Part shown: positions 18,027 to 26,599 of the stretch, one piece after another
How positions within the stretch are numbered: position 1 is the first letter of the stretch
How the letters are laid out: every line of letters starts with the position of its first letter
Source of the DNA: Solimonas sp.
Lineage (GTDB): Bacteria; Pseudomonadota; Gammaproteobacteria; Nevskiales; Nevskiaceae
DNA: 64,000 bases
Assembly (NCBI GenBank): GCA_030149365.1
Contig: JASBRP010000065.1
Coordinates: 19,344-83,343, forward strand
Direction: 5' to 3'
Notes under the pieces: generated by a model
Told to the model about the DNA's origin: nothing
Databases searched by the model: none
What the model saw: only the letters and a program-made list of their open reading frames with translations
Made by a program: the position numbers and the translations under genes

Positions 18027-18632
18027 TCAGGCCGCGGTATGGATTCCGTTGACCTTGATCTCGCCGAGTCGTATCCCTGTGTCCCGAAGAGCCTGCTTCA
18101 GGACACTCACGATCTCGCGCTCCCCCCTCAACGCGTCGTCGCGCACATAGAGATTCAGCTCCCCGTCTCGCAGGCAGGCCGCGAAAGCGGTGCGGCTCCA
18201 TTGGCAATGCGCCGGATCCGGTGCCAGATGAGAGACCTTCGACGACTCCGGCTCGGCGTGCGTCGCGAGGACTGGCACTGGCACTGGCAGCATCGCCATG
18301 GATGCAACTCGGCCACCGCTAGCATTCCCTGGATTACCGGCATGCACCCGTGGCGCGGATACGGCGGCCGCCCTGTCCGGCATTTCGTTCGAAGCAGATG
18401 TTCCTGTAACGTCGCCTCCTCGCGGTGGCTCAGCGACTGCAAGGGGCTCGGGCCGCGCGGGAGCTGGAGCCAGCCTGCTGGCCGCTCCGGCGAAGGCAGC
18501 GAAGTGCACCTGTGAATCGAACAACTCGGCAAACGCCGAACGTTCCGTCGCGACACGCAGGGCTTGCGCAGGATTCGCTGCCCTCGCCGTGCCGCCCCAA
18601 GCGATCAGCACATCATTCATACCATAGTTCAT
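18027..18632 (-). CDS. Candidate FliK-type hook-length/substrate-switch protein
   Basis: A 201-aa protein whose ATG overlaps the fliJ stop (ATGA), between fliJ and flgD, exactly where fliK usually lies. It is Pro/Ala-rich and low complexity in the middle (residues 45-130). A short compact C-terminal domain reads L-N-L-Y-V-R-D-D-A-L-R-G-E-R-E-I, then L-K-Q-A-L-R-D-T-G-I-R-L-G-E-I-K-V-N. That architecture (disordered ruler plus C-terminal T3S4-like domain) fits FliK, but it is roughly half the usual length and the sequence match is weak. An upstream in-frame start at 18656 is less likely. Confidence 0.6.
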   Translation of the reverse strand: MNYGMNDVLIAWGGTARAANPAQALRVATERSAFAELFDSQVHFAAFAGAASRLAPAPARPEPLAVAEPPRGGDVTGTSASNEMPDRAAAVSAPRVHAGNPGNASGGRVASMAMLPVPVPVLATHAEPESSKVSHLAPDPAHCQWSRTAFAACLRDGELNLYVRDDALRGEREIVSVLKQALRDTGIRLGEIKVNGIHTAA

Positions 18633-19066
18633 GCCTGCCTCCGGCCTTGCGACCACAGCTCGTCCAGCTCACGCAGACGGCGCTGCTCTTCGACCCGGCG
18701 GGTCTCCGCCAACCGTGTCGCCAATACCTGCATCAGCGTCTTGTTGCGACGCTCAAGGCTGAAACATTCCTGGATAGCTTGCTCCAGCGAGGCCTCATCC
18801 CGAATCAAGCGCGTGGAAAGGCCTGCACGATCGCGTAGTGCACCCTCGAAGCGATCCGACTCCATCTGGTAGTCCTGTGCCACCCATCGTTCCGGAATCG
18901 CCCCTCGAAGCCGTTCGCCGAGATATTCCAGGAAGCCGTCCTGCCGATCACAGAGTTCCGCACTTCGTGTCACGGCCTGGCGCCGCTCGGAAGCCTCCAC
19001 GCGGCGTTCCATCAATTGCAGATCGTTGAGCCGATGCAGGACATCGAGGGCATGTCGCGCCGTCAT
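18629..19066 (-). CDS. fliJ: FliJ, export ATPase central stalk
   Basis: A 145-aa protein predicted to be almost entirely helical and coiled coil, rich in Arg, Glu and Leu, located directly after fliI with an ATGA-type overlap. FliJ inserts into the FliI hexamer and links it to FlhA. There is no strong sequence signature; the call rests on length, coiled-coil composition and position. Confidence 0.85.
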   Translation of the reverse strand: MTARHALDVLHRLNDLQLMERRVEASERRQAVTRSAELCDRQDGFLEYLGERLRGAIPERWVAQDYQMESDRFEGALRDRAGLSTRLIRDEASLEQAIQECFSLERRNKTLMQVLATRLAETRRVEEQRRLRELDELWSQGRRQA

Positions 19067-20382
19067 TTCTGCCCCTCGCCGAGAATTCCCGCCAGGCGGC
19101 GCAAGACATCGCCCCGCTTGATCGACTCGTCGATACTCTGGGCGAAGAAGCGCTTGAGCTCCGGCATTACGCGAATTGCGCGATCAAGCTCAGGGTTGAC
19201 CCCAGGCTTGTAGGCGCCGTAGTCGACCATGTCCTTGGAGTTTTCGTAGGCATCCCATATCTGCATGCTGGCTTCAGCCAGGCGAATCTCCTCGGGACTC
19301 GAGACCTGCCGGGCCACCCGGCTGATGCTTTGCGCCAAATCGATTGCCGGATAGCGGCCCTGGTGCGCCAGGGTGCGCGATAGCACGATATGTCCATCGA
19401 GGATCGCGCGTGCGTGGTCGGCGACCGGCTCGGACAGATCGTCTCCCTCCACCAGGACGGTAAGGAACCCGGTGATGGCACCTTTTCCCTCAGTGCCGCA
19501 GCCGATGCGCTCCAGCAATGCCGGCAGAACCGAGAAAGCAGAGGGCGTATATCCCCGAACCGTGGGGGGCTCACCTGCGGCCAGCCCGATCTCGCGCTGC
19601 GCCATGGACAAGCGCGTCAGCGAATCCATCATCAGCGCGACGCTACGACCCTGGTCGCGGAAATACTCCGCCAACACCACGGCACCGAAGGCGGCACGCG
19701 TACGGGCCAGCGCCGGCTGGTCGGAGGTAGCAACGATCACCACCGACTTTCGTAAAGCCGATCCCAGGTGTTCTTCGATGAAATCACGGACTTCACGCCC
19801 GCGTTCGCCGATCAAGGCGATGATGTTGACATCGGCGTCGCTGTGACGAGCAATCATGCCCATCAGCGTGCTCTTGCCAACGCCACTGCCGGAGAAGATG
19901 CCGATGCGCTGGCCGCGACCCACCGTCAGGCACCCATCGATCATCTTTACGCCGGTCTCGAACACTTCGCGGATGCGACTGCGTTGCACCGGATTGGGCG
20001 CACGCGCCAGCAGGCTTGCCGCCTCGCTGCGATCGATACTGCCCTTGTCGTCTATCGGAGTACCGAAGCCGTCGATGATACGCCCGAGCATCTGTTCGCC
20101 GATCGGCATCGAAGGACTGCGCCCCGAGGCCAGCACCTCGTAGCCCGGCCGGATGCCCCGTGTATCACCATAGGGCATCAGCAACACGGAGGATTGGCGA
20201 AATCCGATCACTTCCGCGTGAATGGGCTGGAATCCCGGCCCCGCATATATCTGGCAAAGCTCGCCGAGAAAGGCACTGGGGCCGGCGGATTCGATCGTGT
20301 TGCCCTGGCAGGCGACGACGCGGCCGGTCCGGGCGACCAGATCGACGTTGCGCACCACCGAGGCATAGCGATCAAAAAGCAT
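19063..20382 (-). CDS. fliI: FliI, flagellar export ATPase
   Basis: A 439-aa F1-beta-like ATPase that energises export. It shows Walker A (F-S-G-S-G-V-G-K-S-T, about 163-172), I-A-L-I-G-E-R-G-R-E-V-R-D-F-I-E, Walker B in V-A-L-M-M-D-S-L-T-R, and the E-x-P-x-x-x-G-Y-x-P-S family motif. These are typical of FliI/SctN. It lies seven bases after fliH. Because FliI is shared with other type III systems, it does not by itself show whether the apparatus makes filaments. Confidence 0.97.
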   Translation of the reverse strand: MLFDRYASVVRNVDLVARTGRVVACQGNTIESAGPSAFLGELCQIYAGPGFQPIHAEVIGFRQSSVLLMPYGDTRGIRPGYEVLASGRSPSMPIGEQMLGRIIDGFGTPIDDKGSIDRSEAASLLARAPNPVQRSRIREVFETGVKMIDGCLTVGRGQRIGIFSGSGVGKSTLMGMIARHSDADVNIIALIGERGREVRDFIEEHLGSALRKSVVIVATSDQPALARTRAAFGAVVLAEYFRDQGRSVALMMDSLTRLSMAQREIGLAAGEPPTVRGYTPSAFSVLPALLERIGCGTEGKGAITGFLTVLVEGDDLSEPVADHARAILDGHIVLSRTLAHQGRYPAIDLAQSISRVARQVSSPEEIRLAEASMQIWDAYENSKDMVDYGAYKPGVNPELDRAIRVMPELKRFFAQSIDESIKRGDVLRRLAGILGEGQK

Positions 20383-20388
20383 GCAGTT

Positions 20389-21129
20389 TTACTCCCCTGA
20401 GCGTCGGGCATCCAGCAAAGCCTGCTTGAGGCGCTCCAGCTGGAAATCCAGCCGCGCGTCCAGGCTCCCAGACGGCATGTCGATCAGGCAGCCACCCGGC
20501 TGGACGCGCTCGTCCGCCTCGAACTGCAACTCGGCACGCAATCCGCTGCGTACAGCAGCGATGCCATCTTCCCCCAGAAGATTCAGATCGGCCGGGGCCA
20601 CTCGCAGTGCCAGCGTCTTCTGCCCGGCGGCGTGCTGGTCGATGACCTCGCGAACGGCCGCCGCCACGCCCATCGATGTCGAAAACGTGCGCCCGAGCAA
20701 CCGGACAAGAGCCTCGAAGACGATCTCAATCGCACCATCTTCGAGCTTTCCCGCGAAACGGTTGCGCTCGACTTCCAGCGCATCCACCAGCGAGCGCAGG
20801 CGTTGCAACTCCTCGCCTCGCTGGCGCTCGGATTCCACCACGGCCTTCTGCAGACCCCGCTCATAGCCCTCTCGCTCGGCCTTCTCCTGCCGGCGAACGA
20901 GATCCTGTCGTTCCACTTCTCGCTGGGCCGCATCGGCCGATAGCAGGGCGGGCGCTGCGAGCTGCGATGCCGGTGCCAACGCTTCCGCCGCTACCCGCGC
21001 CTCGACACGAGGAGCCAGGGCGGGCGTGGATTCGCGAGCGGGCGTGCGGCGCTCCGCCGCCGGGCGCGCAGCGCGCTCCAGCGACAGGGGCGTTTCGGAG
21101 ATACGCGCCGTCTTGATGATCGAACTCAT
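20389..21129 (-). CDS. fliH: FliH, regulator/stator of the export ATPase
   Basis: A 246-aa protein with an Ala/Pro-rich N-terminal half and a long coiled coil (residues about 85-135, with G-Y-E-R-G-L-Q). The C-terminal domain resembles the V/F-ATPase delta-type FliH domain (L-R-V-A-P-A-D-L-N-L-L...D-E-R-V-Q-P-G-G-C-L-I-D). I chose the ATG at 21129 because it overlaps the stop of the upstream short fliG; the open frame upstream of it is the overlapping reading frame. FliH binds FliI and FliN. Confidence 0.92.
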   Translation of the reverse strand: MSSIIKTARISETPLSLERAARPAAERRTPARESTPALAPRVEARVAAEALAPASQLAAPALLSADAAQREVERQDLVRRQEKAEREGYERGLQKAVVESERQRGEELQRLRSLVDALEVERNRFAGKLEDGAIEIVFEALVRLLGRTFSTSMGVAAAVREVIDQHAAGQKTLALRVAPADLNLLGEDGIAAVRSGLRAELQFEADERVQPGGCLIDMPSGSLDARLDFQLERLKQALLDARRSGE

Positions 21130-21611
21130 CGCGCATGCTCCAGCGGCCGTCCCGCTTCTGCCGCCGCCATGACCGACTCCAATAGCTTGCGGCGTACCAG
21201 CGACGGGAGGGTTGCTCGCGGTGCGGAGCGCATGGTCGGCAGTTGCTGCTGCAGTGCTTGGGCGGCGCGCCACGGATGGATCGCGAGGAAGGCCTGCAGC
21301 AGCCAGTCGGGACTCCCGCGCCACAGTGCGACCATGCGGGAATCCGCAATGCCATCGATACGATCGATCAACGGCGCCAGCTCATCCACATCGGTCGCCG
21401 CCATCGGAACGGGATGCCCCCCCGGCAAGCTACCCTGCGCCAAGCGTGCAGCCTCGCGCCTGCGCGTCGCACGGGGCAGGCGCAACACAGCCTCGAGCTC
21501 AGGCCCGATCTGCCGCTGCTGCTCGCGGTCGAGTTGCGACAGCAGCCAGCGCCGATCGCCGGCATGCAGCTGCGACAGCAACAGTGCAACGGAGCGAGCG
21601 GTCGTGGTCAC
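21126..21611 (-). CDS. fliG: FliG-like switch protein, half length
   Basis: A 161-aa protein in the fliG slot: its GTG overlaps the fliF stop and its stop overlaps fliH. Residues 5-42 (A-R-S-V-A-L-L-L-S-Q-L...L-L-S-Q-L-D-R-E-Q-Q-R-Q-I) resemble the FliG N-terminal helices. Residues 85-155 (M-V-A-L-W-R-G-S-P-D-W-L-L-Q-A-F, then W-R-A-A-Q-A-L) resemble the helical repeat of FliG middle/C-terminal domains. Normal FliG is about 330 aa. I see no torque-helix charge pattern corresponding to the F-E-D-L-x-x-L-D-D-R block. The homology call is moderate; a rotary function looks unlikely. Confidence 0.7.
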   Translation of the reverse strand: MTTTARSVALLLSQLHAGDRRWLLSQLDREQQRQIGPELEAVLRLPRATRRREAARLAQGSLPGGHPVPMAATDVDELAPLIDRIDGIADSRMVALWRGSPDWLLQAFLAIHPWRAAQALQQQLPTMRSAPRATLPSLVRRKLLESVMAAAEAGRPLEHAR

Positions 21612-22993
21612 GGCACAGCCTTCCCGGAAGGTCCATCCATCCGCTCCAGCAGGCCGCGCACATCCTTCAGCAGTTGATCACGCTCCGACTGCGACAGTTG
21701 TCCGCCACTGCGCACCCAGGAATACAGGGCCAGCAGCAGCGCCAGTAGTGCGATGAGGGTGGCACACAGAAGCGCCGTGTTCTTCCAGTCGATGACCGTA
21801 CGCGTCGTAGCGGGTGGCGGGCCCAGGCGCTCCGCCATTCGCAGCGTTCGAGCGGCGGCACCGAGTTCCTGCACCGTGATGGAATCACCACGCTTGTGGA
21901 TGTCGAGGCCGATCGCATTCGAAATGGTATCGGCGATGCGCTGGCGCTCTTCCGGCAGCGTGCCCACCGGCACCAGCACCCCGACCGTCATGCGGCGGAT
22001 GGCCCCGGCCGTGACATCAATCTTCTCCTCTTGGCGTCCCATCTCATACTTGCCACTGGAGGCGGCCTCGGCTGCGGGCGATTCGACTATCTCCTCATCC
22101 TCTGGAAATTCTGCCGGCATTGCTGCGCGGGAAACGCGCTGCTTCGCGCCCGCACGCAGAGGTAGAACCTCCGACCGCGTAAGCTGCTTGCGGTCATGAT
22201 CCACCTCTACATCGACCATCACCGCCGCTGCACCCGAACCAAACGTGCGGTCCAGAACCTCCTGTGCCTTGCGCGAAAGGTAGGCCTCGTAGCTGTGCTT
22301 GGCTTCCAGGCGTGCCGCAATCACGCCACCAGACAAGGGGCTCGACGCATCGGTGGACAGTGGTGAGCCGAGGTGATCGTGAATGGCCACGCGCTCGGGA
22401 ACCAGGCCAGGTACTGCGGAGGCGATGAGGTTCTGGATCCCCTGCACACTGCGTGCCCCCAAGGTGGCACCTGGTTTCAGCGACAGTGTCAGCGAAGCCT
22501 TGGGGACTTCATCCTGGCGCTTGAACAGGCTGACCTCCGGGATCACCAGATGGAGTCGCGCATGATCGACTTCTTCCAGCGCCATGATGGTGCGCGTCAA
22601 CTCACCCTCGAGGGCGCGCTGGTAGTTGATCCGCTGGTTGAAATCCGTCATGCCAAAATCGGATTCGTCGAACAACTCGAAGCCCACTGGCCGACTCTGC
22701 GGCAGGCCACGTTCCATGACATACATGCGCGCCACATCCAGGTCGTTCTCATCGACCAGCAGACGCCCGTCCTTCTCTTCGAGGCGATAGCGAATCTTCT
22801 CCAGCGCCAGCTGGTTGGCGATATTCGCGGCATCGGCAGCGCTGAGGTTGGACAGCAGGACCCGGTACTGCGGCATCAGCGCCCAGATCAGCGCTGCAAC
22901 AAAGAAGACCAAGATCAGCCCCGCGCCGCCAGCGATCACCAACTGGTCGCGAACGGGGCGCGCGGTCCACCATTTTCCAAAAGACATGTTCAT
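21608..22993 (-). CDS. fliF: FliF, MS-ring protein with short C-terminal tail
   Basis: A 461-aa inner-membrane ring protein. It has two membrane segments (about 20-40 and 405-425) flanking periplasmic ring-building motifs (Y-R-V-L-L-S-N-L, G-F-E-L-F-D, N-Y-Q-R-A-L-E-G-E-L-x-R-T-I, P-K-A-S-L-T-L). It is about 90 residues shorter than E. coli FliF. The cytoplasmic tail after the second membrane segment is only about 36 residues, and that is where FliG normally docks. ATG at 22993 has AAGG five bases upstream; a TTG precedes it. Confidence 0.94.
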   Translation of the reverse strand: MNMSFGKWWTARPVRDQLVIAGGAGLILVFFVAALIWALMPQYRVLLSNLSAADAANIANQLALEKIRYRLEEKDGRLLVDENDLDVARMYVMERGLPQSRPVGFELFDESDFGMTDFNQRINYQRALEGELTRTIMALEEVDHARLHLVIPEVSLFKRQDEVPKASLTLSLKPGATLGARSVQGIQNLIASAVPGLVPERVAIHDHLGSPLSTDASSPLSGGVIAARLEAKHSYEAYLSRKAQEVLDRTFGSGAAAVMVDVEVDHDRKQLTRSEVLPLRAGAKQRVSRAAMPAEFPEDEEIVESPAAEAASSGKYEMGRQEEKIDVTAGAIRRMTVGVLVPVGTLPEERQRIADTISNAIGLDIHKRGDSITVQELGAAARTLRMAERLGPPPATTRTVIDWKNTALLCATLIALLALLLALYSWVRSGGQLSQSERDQLLKDVRGLLERMDGPSGKAVP

Positions 22994-23012
22994 CAATACC
23001 TTGGCTGTCTTA

Positions 23013-23321
23013 CTACAACTGCATCCGCATCACTTCCTGGTACGACTCCAGGAGACGATTGCGTACCTGGACGACCAGGCTCATGGACAACTTGGCTTTC
23101 TCGAGATCGAGCATGACCCGATGCAGGTCCTCGACCTCGCCGGCAGCCAACTGGCGCACCGACTCCCCCGCAGCGTGTATACGCTGGTCGGTCGTGGCGA
23201 TCTGGGCGCTGACGGCCTCGAACAGACCGGACGGTTCGCGCAGGGGCGCGATGGTTGCCGGAGGCATGGGACCGGTTAGTGCTTCGGTGCCACCAATCGC
23301 GGCGATTGCTTCAATGGCCAT
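23013..23321 (-). CDS. fliE: FliE, MS ring-rod junction protein
   Basis: A 102-aa protein with the C-terminal FliE pattern: D-L-H-R-V-M-L-D-L-E-K-A-K-L-S-M-S-L-V-V-Q-V-R-N-R-L-L-E-S-Y-Q-E-V-M-R-M. It is the first axial protein exported and joins the MS ring to the rod. It overlaps the flgC stop by one base. Confidence 0.95.
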   Translation of the reverse strand: MAIEAIAAIGGTEALTGPMPPATIAPLREPSGLFEAVSAQIATTDQRIHAAGESVRQLAAGEVEDLHRVMLDLEKAKLSMSLVVQVRNRLLESYQEVMRMQL

Positions 23322-23758
23322 CAGCGTTCTCCGATTTCCAGCGCACGGCTCAGCATCGCCTTGGCGGCGCTGACGACCTTGACATTTGCCTCATAGGCAC
23401 GCACCGCCGTCATGATCTCGCTCATCTCGACGGCGGGGTCGATCGAGGGCAGCTCAATGAATCCGTCCTTGTCTGCATAGGGATGGTCAGGTTGCTGCAG
23501 GCGACGCGGAGCCACGTCTGCGTCGATCACTTCCGCCTGAGGCAGGGCTGCAACGTCTCCCGATTCCATGTGGCCCGCAAAGTCGGTGCGCACCACTCCG
23601 TTTGCCGTGGGCACTACCCGTTGCGGCCGGTAAAGGCTGCCATCGGGGGACTTCACCGCAAAGGCATTAGCCAGGTTCAGTGCTGCCACTTCCAGGCGTA
23701 GACGCTCCGTGCGCATGCCCGCGGCGCTGATGTCCAGGACTCCCAGGTAGTCGCTCAT
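23321..23758 (-). CDS. flgC: FlgC, proximal rod protein
   Basis: A 145-aa rod protein with the N-terminal A-A-G-M-R-T-E-R-L-R-L-E-V-A-A-L-N-L-A-N-A helix, P-Y-R-P-Q-like residues, and the C-terminal block V-E-M-S-E-I-M-T-A-V-R-A-Y-E-A-N-V. Normal length. It overlaps flgB (ATGA). Confidence 0.95.
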   Translation of the reverse strand: MSDYLGVLDISAAGMRTERLRLEVAALNLANAFAVKSPDGSLYRPQRVVPTANGVVRTDFAGHMESGDVAALPQAEVIDADVAPRRLQQPDHPYADKDGFIELPSIDPAVEMSEIMTAVRAYEANVKVVSAAKAMLSRALEIGER

Positions 23759-24135
23759 CGGACGGCTCCGTCAATCGCGATCTTGTTGAGGGCGCCGAGT
23801 TTGCCCAGTCCGGTCAACACGGCGTTGTAGTGTAGGGTGTTGGCCAGGAGATGATTGATCTCATCATCGATTTGCACGGTCTGGCCGCTCTCAACTTCCA
23901 CCGGCAGGCCATCGGCCAGGGAACGCAGTTGCTTCCGAACCTGCTCCTGCGTCGCTCCTGCTTCGTAGGCAGCCCCGATCCCGGCCAGGTGGCTCTCGAA
24001 GTCCAGGCGCTGCGGCTCGTAGCCTGCCGTGGCATGGTTCGCGATGTTGGCCGCGATCAGGCGATGTCGGGCCATACTGAGATCCAGCGAAGCCACCGCC
24101 AAGTCGAAGGTTACGCTGCTGAGGGGATCGCTCAT
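23755..24135 (-). CDS. flgB: FlgB, proximal rod protein
   Basis: A 126-aa rod protein with R-H-R-L-I-A-A-N-I-A-N-H-A-T-A-G-Y near the N-terminus and L-A-N-T-L-H-Y-N-A-V-L near the C-terminus, both standard FlgB elements. First of the flgB-flgC-fliE-fliF run. Confidence 0.94.
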   Translation of the reverse strand: MSDPLSSVTFDLAVASLDLSMARHRLIAANIANHATAGYEPQRLDFESHLAGIGAAYEAGATQEQVRKQLRSLADGLPVEVESGQTVQIDDEINHLLANTLHYNAVLTGLGKLGALNKIAIDGAVR

Positions 24136-24154
24136 GGGATCAGTGCTCCGTGAA

Positions 24155-25294
24155 CTACTGGATGATCAGTTGTGCGTGCAGCGCGCCGGCGCGATGCAGT
24201 GCCTGGAAAATGGTGATGACGTCCCGCGGCGACGCGGAGATGCGGTTCAGAGCCACGGCCAGGTCGCCGATGGTTGCCCCCGCAGCGATGCTGACGGTAT
24301 GAGAGGACGATTCATCTGCCGTGATGCGCGTATCCGGAACGATCGCAGTGCGCACCCCGCCGCCCGTCCGTGACACAAAACCTGGCTGCGAGACCAGATA
24401 GTCGGTTTCGATGCTGACGCGCAAATCTCCGTGCGTCACCGAAGCCGAGGCCAATCGGACGTCACCACCGCTCACGATGGTGCCGGTACGCTCGTTGACC
24501 ACGACGCGCGCAACCAGATCGGGAATCACCGTGAGCCCCTCGATGCGCCGCAGCACATCCACCATCTGCAACTGCTCCTGGCGCGCCAGCCGGAATACGA
24601 TGCGGTCCGGACCGGCCGCGACGATGTCCGAGCCGGAACGCCCGTGGCCGAACTCGTCCAGCAGGGCATCAACGATGCGGTCCGCCGTAGTGAAATCCGG
24701 CTCGCGAAGGATCAGATGCAGTGCGCCCTCCTCCGTGAGCACGGTGGTCATCATGCGCTTTTCCACCGTCGCGCCGGCACTGACCGTACCCACCGTCGGG
24801 TGATTCTTCTGCACCAGATTGCCGAAGGCGTCATAGCGGAAACCACCCACGGTGACCGGTCCCTGGGCCAGGGCATAGATGGTGTCGTTGGGGCCCTGCA
24901 GCGGCGTCATCAGCAGGGTTCCGCCCGCGATGCTGCGGGCATCACCCAGCGACGACACATTGATGTCGAGAGGATCGCCAACGTTGGCGAAGGGCGGCAG
25001 CGACGCGGTCACCAGCACCGCCGCGGTATTGCGGCTGTTCAGCAGCGCAGGATCCACGTTCACCCCGAGCCGGTTGAGTGTGTTGGCGATCGACTGCGAA
25101 GTGGCGCGGCTGCGCGCGCTATCGCCGGTACCGGCAAGGCCAGTGACCAAGCCATAGCCTACCAGCGGGTTGGGACGTGCATTGTCGATCCGCACCAGAT
25201 CCTTCAGGCGGATGGGCGCGGCGGTCTCGCCGGCACTCTGGGCGGGGCTTCCGATCAGGGCCAGCATCAGGAAAGCAAGGAGAGGAGTTCGCAT
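24155..25294 (-). CDS. flgI: FlgI, P-ring protein
   Basis: A 379-aa periplasmic protein forming the ring around the rod in the peptidoglycan layer. It has a signal peptide (MRTPLLAFLMLALIGSPAQSA). Following motifs are [24 protein letters not shown]-x-L-P-P-F, D-V-x-V-S-S-L-G-D-A-like and G-G-x-L-L-M-T-P-L. The ATG at 25294 is used because it gives a proper signal peptide. It follows flgH by two bases. Confidence 0.96.
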   Translation of the reverse strand: MRTPLLAFLMLALIGSPAQSAGETAAPIRLKDLVRIDNARPNPLVGYGLVTGLAGTGDSARSRATSQSIANTLNRLGVNVDPALLNSRNTAAVLVTASLPPFANVGDPLDINVSSLGDARSIAGGTLLMTPLQGPNDTIYALAQGPVTVGGFRYDAFGNLVQKNHPTVGTVSAGATVEKRMMTTVLTEEGALHLILREPDFTTADRIVDALLDEFGHGRSGSDIVAAGPDRIVFRLARQEQLQMVDVLRRIEGLTVIPDLVARVVVNERTGTIVSGGDVRLASASVTHGDLRVSIETDYLVSQPGFVSRTGGGVRTAIVPDTRITADESSSHTVSIAAGATIGDLAVALNRISASPRDVITIFQALHRAGALHAQLIIQ

Positions 25295-25296
25295 GA

Positions 25297-25884
25297 TCAC
25301 AGGCCCATGAAGATCAGCAGACGCCGGAAGATGCCGGGATCCTGTGAGCGGGACACCCAACCTTGGCCGCTGTACTGGATGCGCGCATCCATGATGCGCG
25401 ATGACAGCACGACATTGCCGCCGGAGATGTCGGCGGGCCGGACGACACCTTCCAGATTGATCTCCTGCTCCTCGCCGTTGACACGGATCGACTGTCGGCC
25501 GCGAACGAAGAGATCACCGTTGTCGAACTTCTTTTCGACACGGGCCGTCATCTGGGCACGCAGATTGCCCCCACGGGTGGTCCGAGCCGCACCGTCGCTG
25601 TTGGATTCCACGTCGAGGCCGACCGACGATGGGCCGGAGGCGTCGTTGACTCCGGCCCCGAAGGAGAAGCCGGCGTCCTCGGAGGAGTTCGCGCGGCTCT
25701 CCGCAGAAGAGGCCTCGACAATGAGCACAGTCAGCGCGTCACCCACGCCCCTGGCGCGCACATCGCCAGCCAGCGAACGGAACGTCTTCTCATCGTAGAG
25801 ATTGTCTGCATTAACGACCGACACCGGCATCAGCATCAGGCACAAACCGTATACAAGGCCTGGTTTTATTGCATTCAGATTCAC
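25297..25884 (-). CDS. flgH: FlgH-like L-ring protein without lipobox
   Basis: A 195-aa protein with FlgH features: L-Y-D-E-K-T-F-R-S-L-A-G-D-V-R-A-R-x-V-G-D-A-L-T-V-L-I-V-E, G-E-E-Q-E-I-N-L-E-G-V-V-R-P-x-D-I, and a C-terminal G-x-x-R-R-L-L-I-F. Known FlgH proteins are outer-membrane lipoproteins of about 230 aa. Here the leader (V-S-V-V-N-A-D) has an ordinary signal-peptidase-I type end and no Cys at the mature N-terminus, and the domain is shorter. Whether it can anchor a ring in the outer membrane is open. Confidence 0.9.
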   Translation of the reverse strand: MNLNAIKPGLVYGLCLMLMPVSVVNADNLYDEKTFRSLAGDVRARGVGDALTVLIVEASSAESRANSSEDAGFSFGAGVNDASGPSSVGLDVESNSDGAARTTRGGNLRAQMTARVEKKFDNGDLFVRGRQSIRVNGEEQEINLEGVVRPADISGGNVVLSSRIMDARIQYSGQGWVSRSQDPGIFRRLLIFMGL

Positions 25885-26591
25885 GGTAACAACTCCACGG
25901 TCTGGTTTCCCGTCACGCGGGCCGGCAGCGACATGCCGCCTCGCCTGCTCTTCACGCGGATGCGCTCGCCTGGAGCACCACCGCCCATCGCCACGGCATC
26001 CAGTTGCAGGCGTACCCCGCCCTGGGAGAGATGCGCCTCCACCGGCATTCCTGGCTCGACTGCCGCCACCTCGCGCAGATCACGGCGATGCAATGCATCC
26101 CCGGCGCGCAGTGGACGTACCAGGCGCAGGCTACCCGCAGCCCATTCTTCCGCACCCCATGAATCCGCCGACACCGGACGCATCTGCTCCTCCCACTCGA
26201 AGTCTCCGGGAGCCACCCAGGCGCCCGCCGGCAGCGCCCGCCGCGCCACTGGAGTCCGCTGCGGCAGCTCGACGCTGAACCACAAGGGCACGCGCCGCTG
26301 GGTGCCATCCGTGCAAATGAAGCTCGCCATCACGGCCGCTCTGCCCTGTGCCGCAGGGGCCAGCAACTCCACGGCGACATCCTCGACCGATCCCTCGCAG
26401 GTCCTGTCCGGCAGGCTGCCAAGTGCACAGACCCGATACGGCTCGCCCAACTGGTCCTTCAGGCGGACCGCGACCTGCTGCAGTTGTGCGGTCTCACCGC
26501 AAGCGGGCGAAAGGCCCGCCGCGCGCGAGGCAGGCACCCCGGCGGCATTCGCCAGCAGGAGGCCCATGAGCAGGACATGAAAACGCTTCAT
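25881..26591 (-). CDS. flgA: FlgA, P-ring assembly chaperone
   Basis: A 236-aa secreted protein with a signal peptide (residues 1-24) and a C-terminal SAF domain (R-R-A-L-P-A-G-A-W-V, then R-P-L-R-A-G-D-A-L-H-R-R-D-L). It ends G-Q/N-Q-T-V-E-L-L-P as in FlgA. FlgA assists FlgI polymerisation in the periplasm. Four Cys residues in the N-terminal half could form disulfides. ATGA-type overlap with flgH. Confidence 0.9.
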   Translation of the reverse strand: MKRFHVLLMGLLLANAAGVPASRAAGLSPACGETAQLQQVAVRLKDQLGEPYRVCALGSLPDRTCEGSVEDVAVELLAPAAQGRAAVMASFICTDGTQRRVPLWFSVELPQRTPVARRALPAGAWVAPGDFEWEEQMRPVSADSWGAEEWAAGSLRLVRPLRAGDALHRRDLREVAAVEPGMPVEAHLSQGGVRLQLDAVAMGGGAPGERIRVKSRRGGMSLPARVTGNQTVELLP

Positions 26592-26599
26592 TGCAGGGA

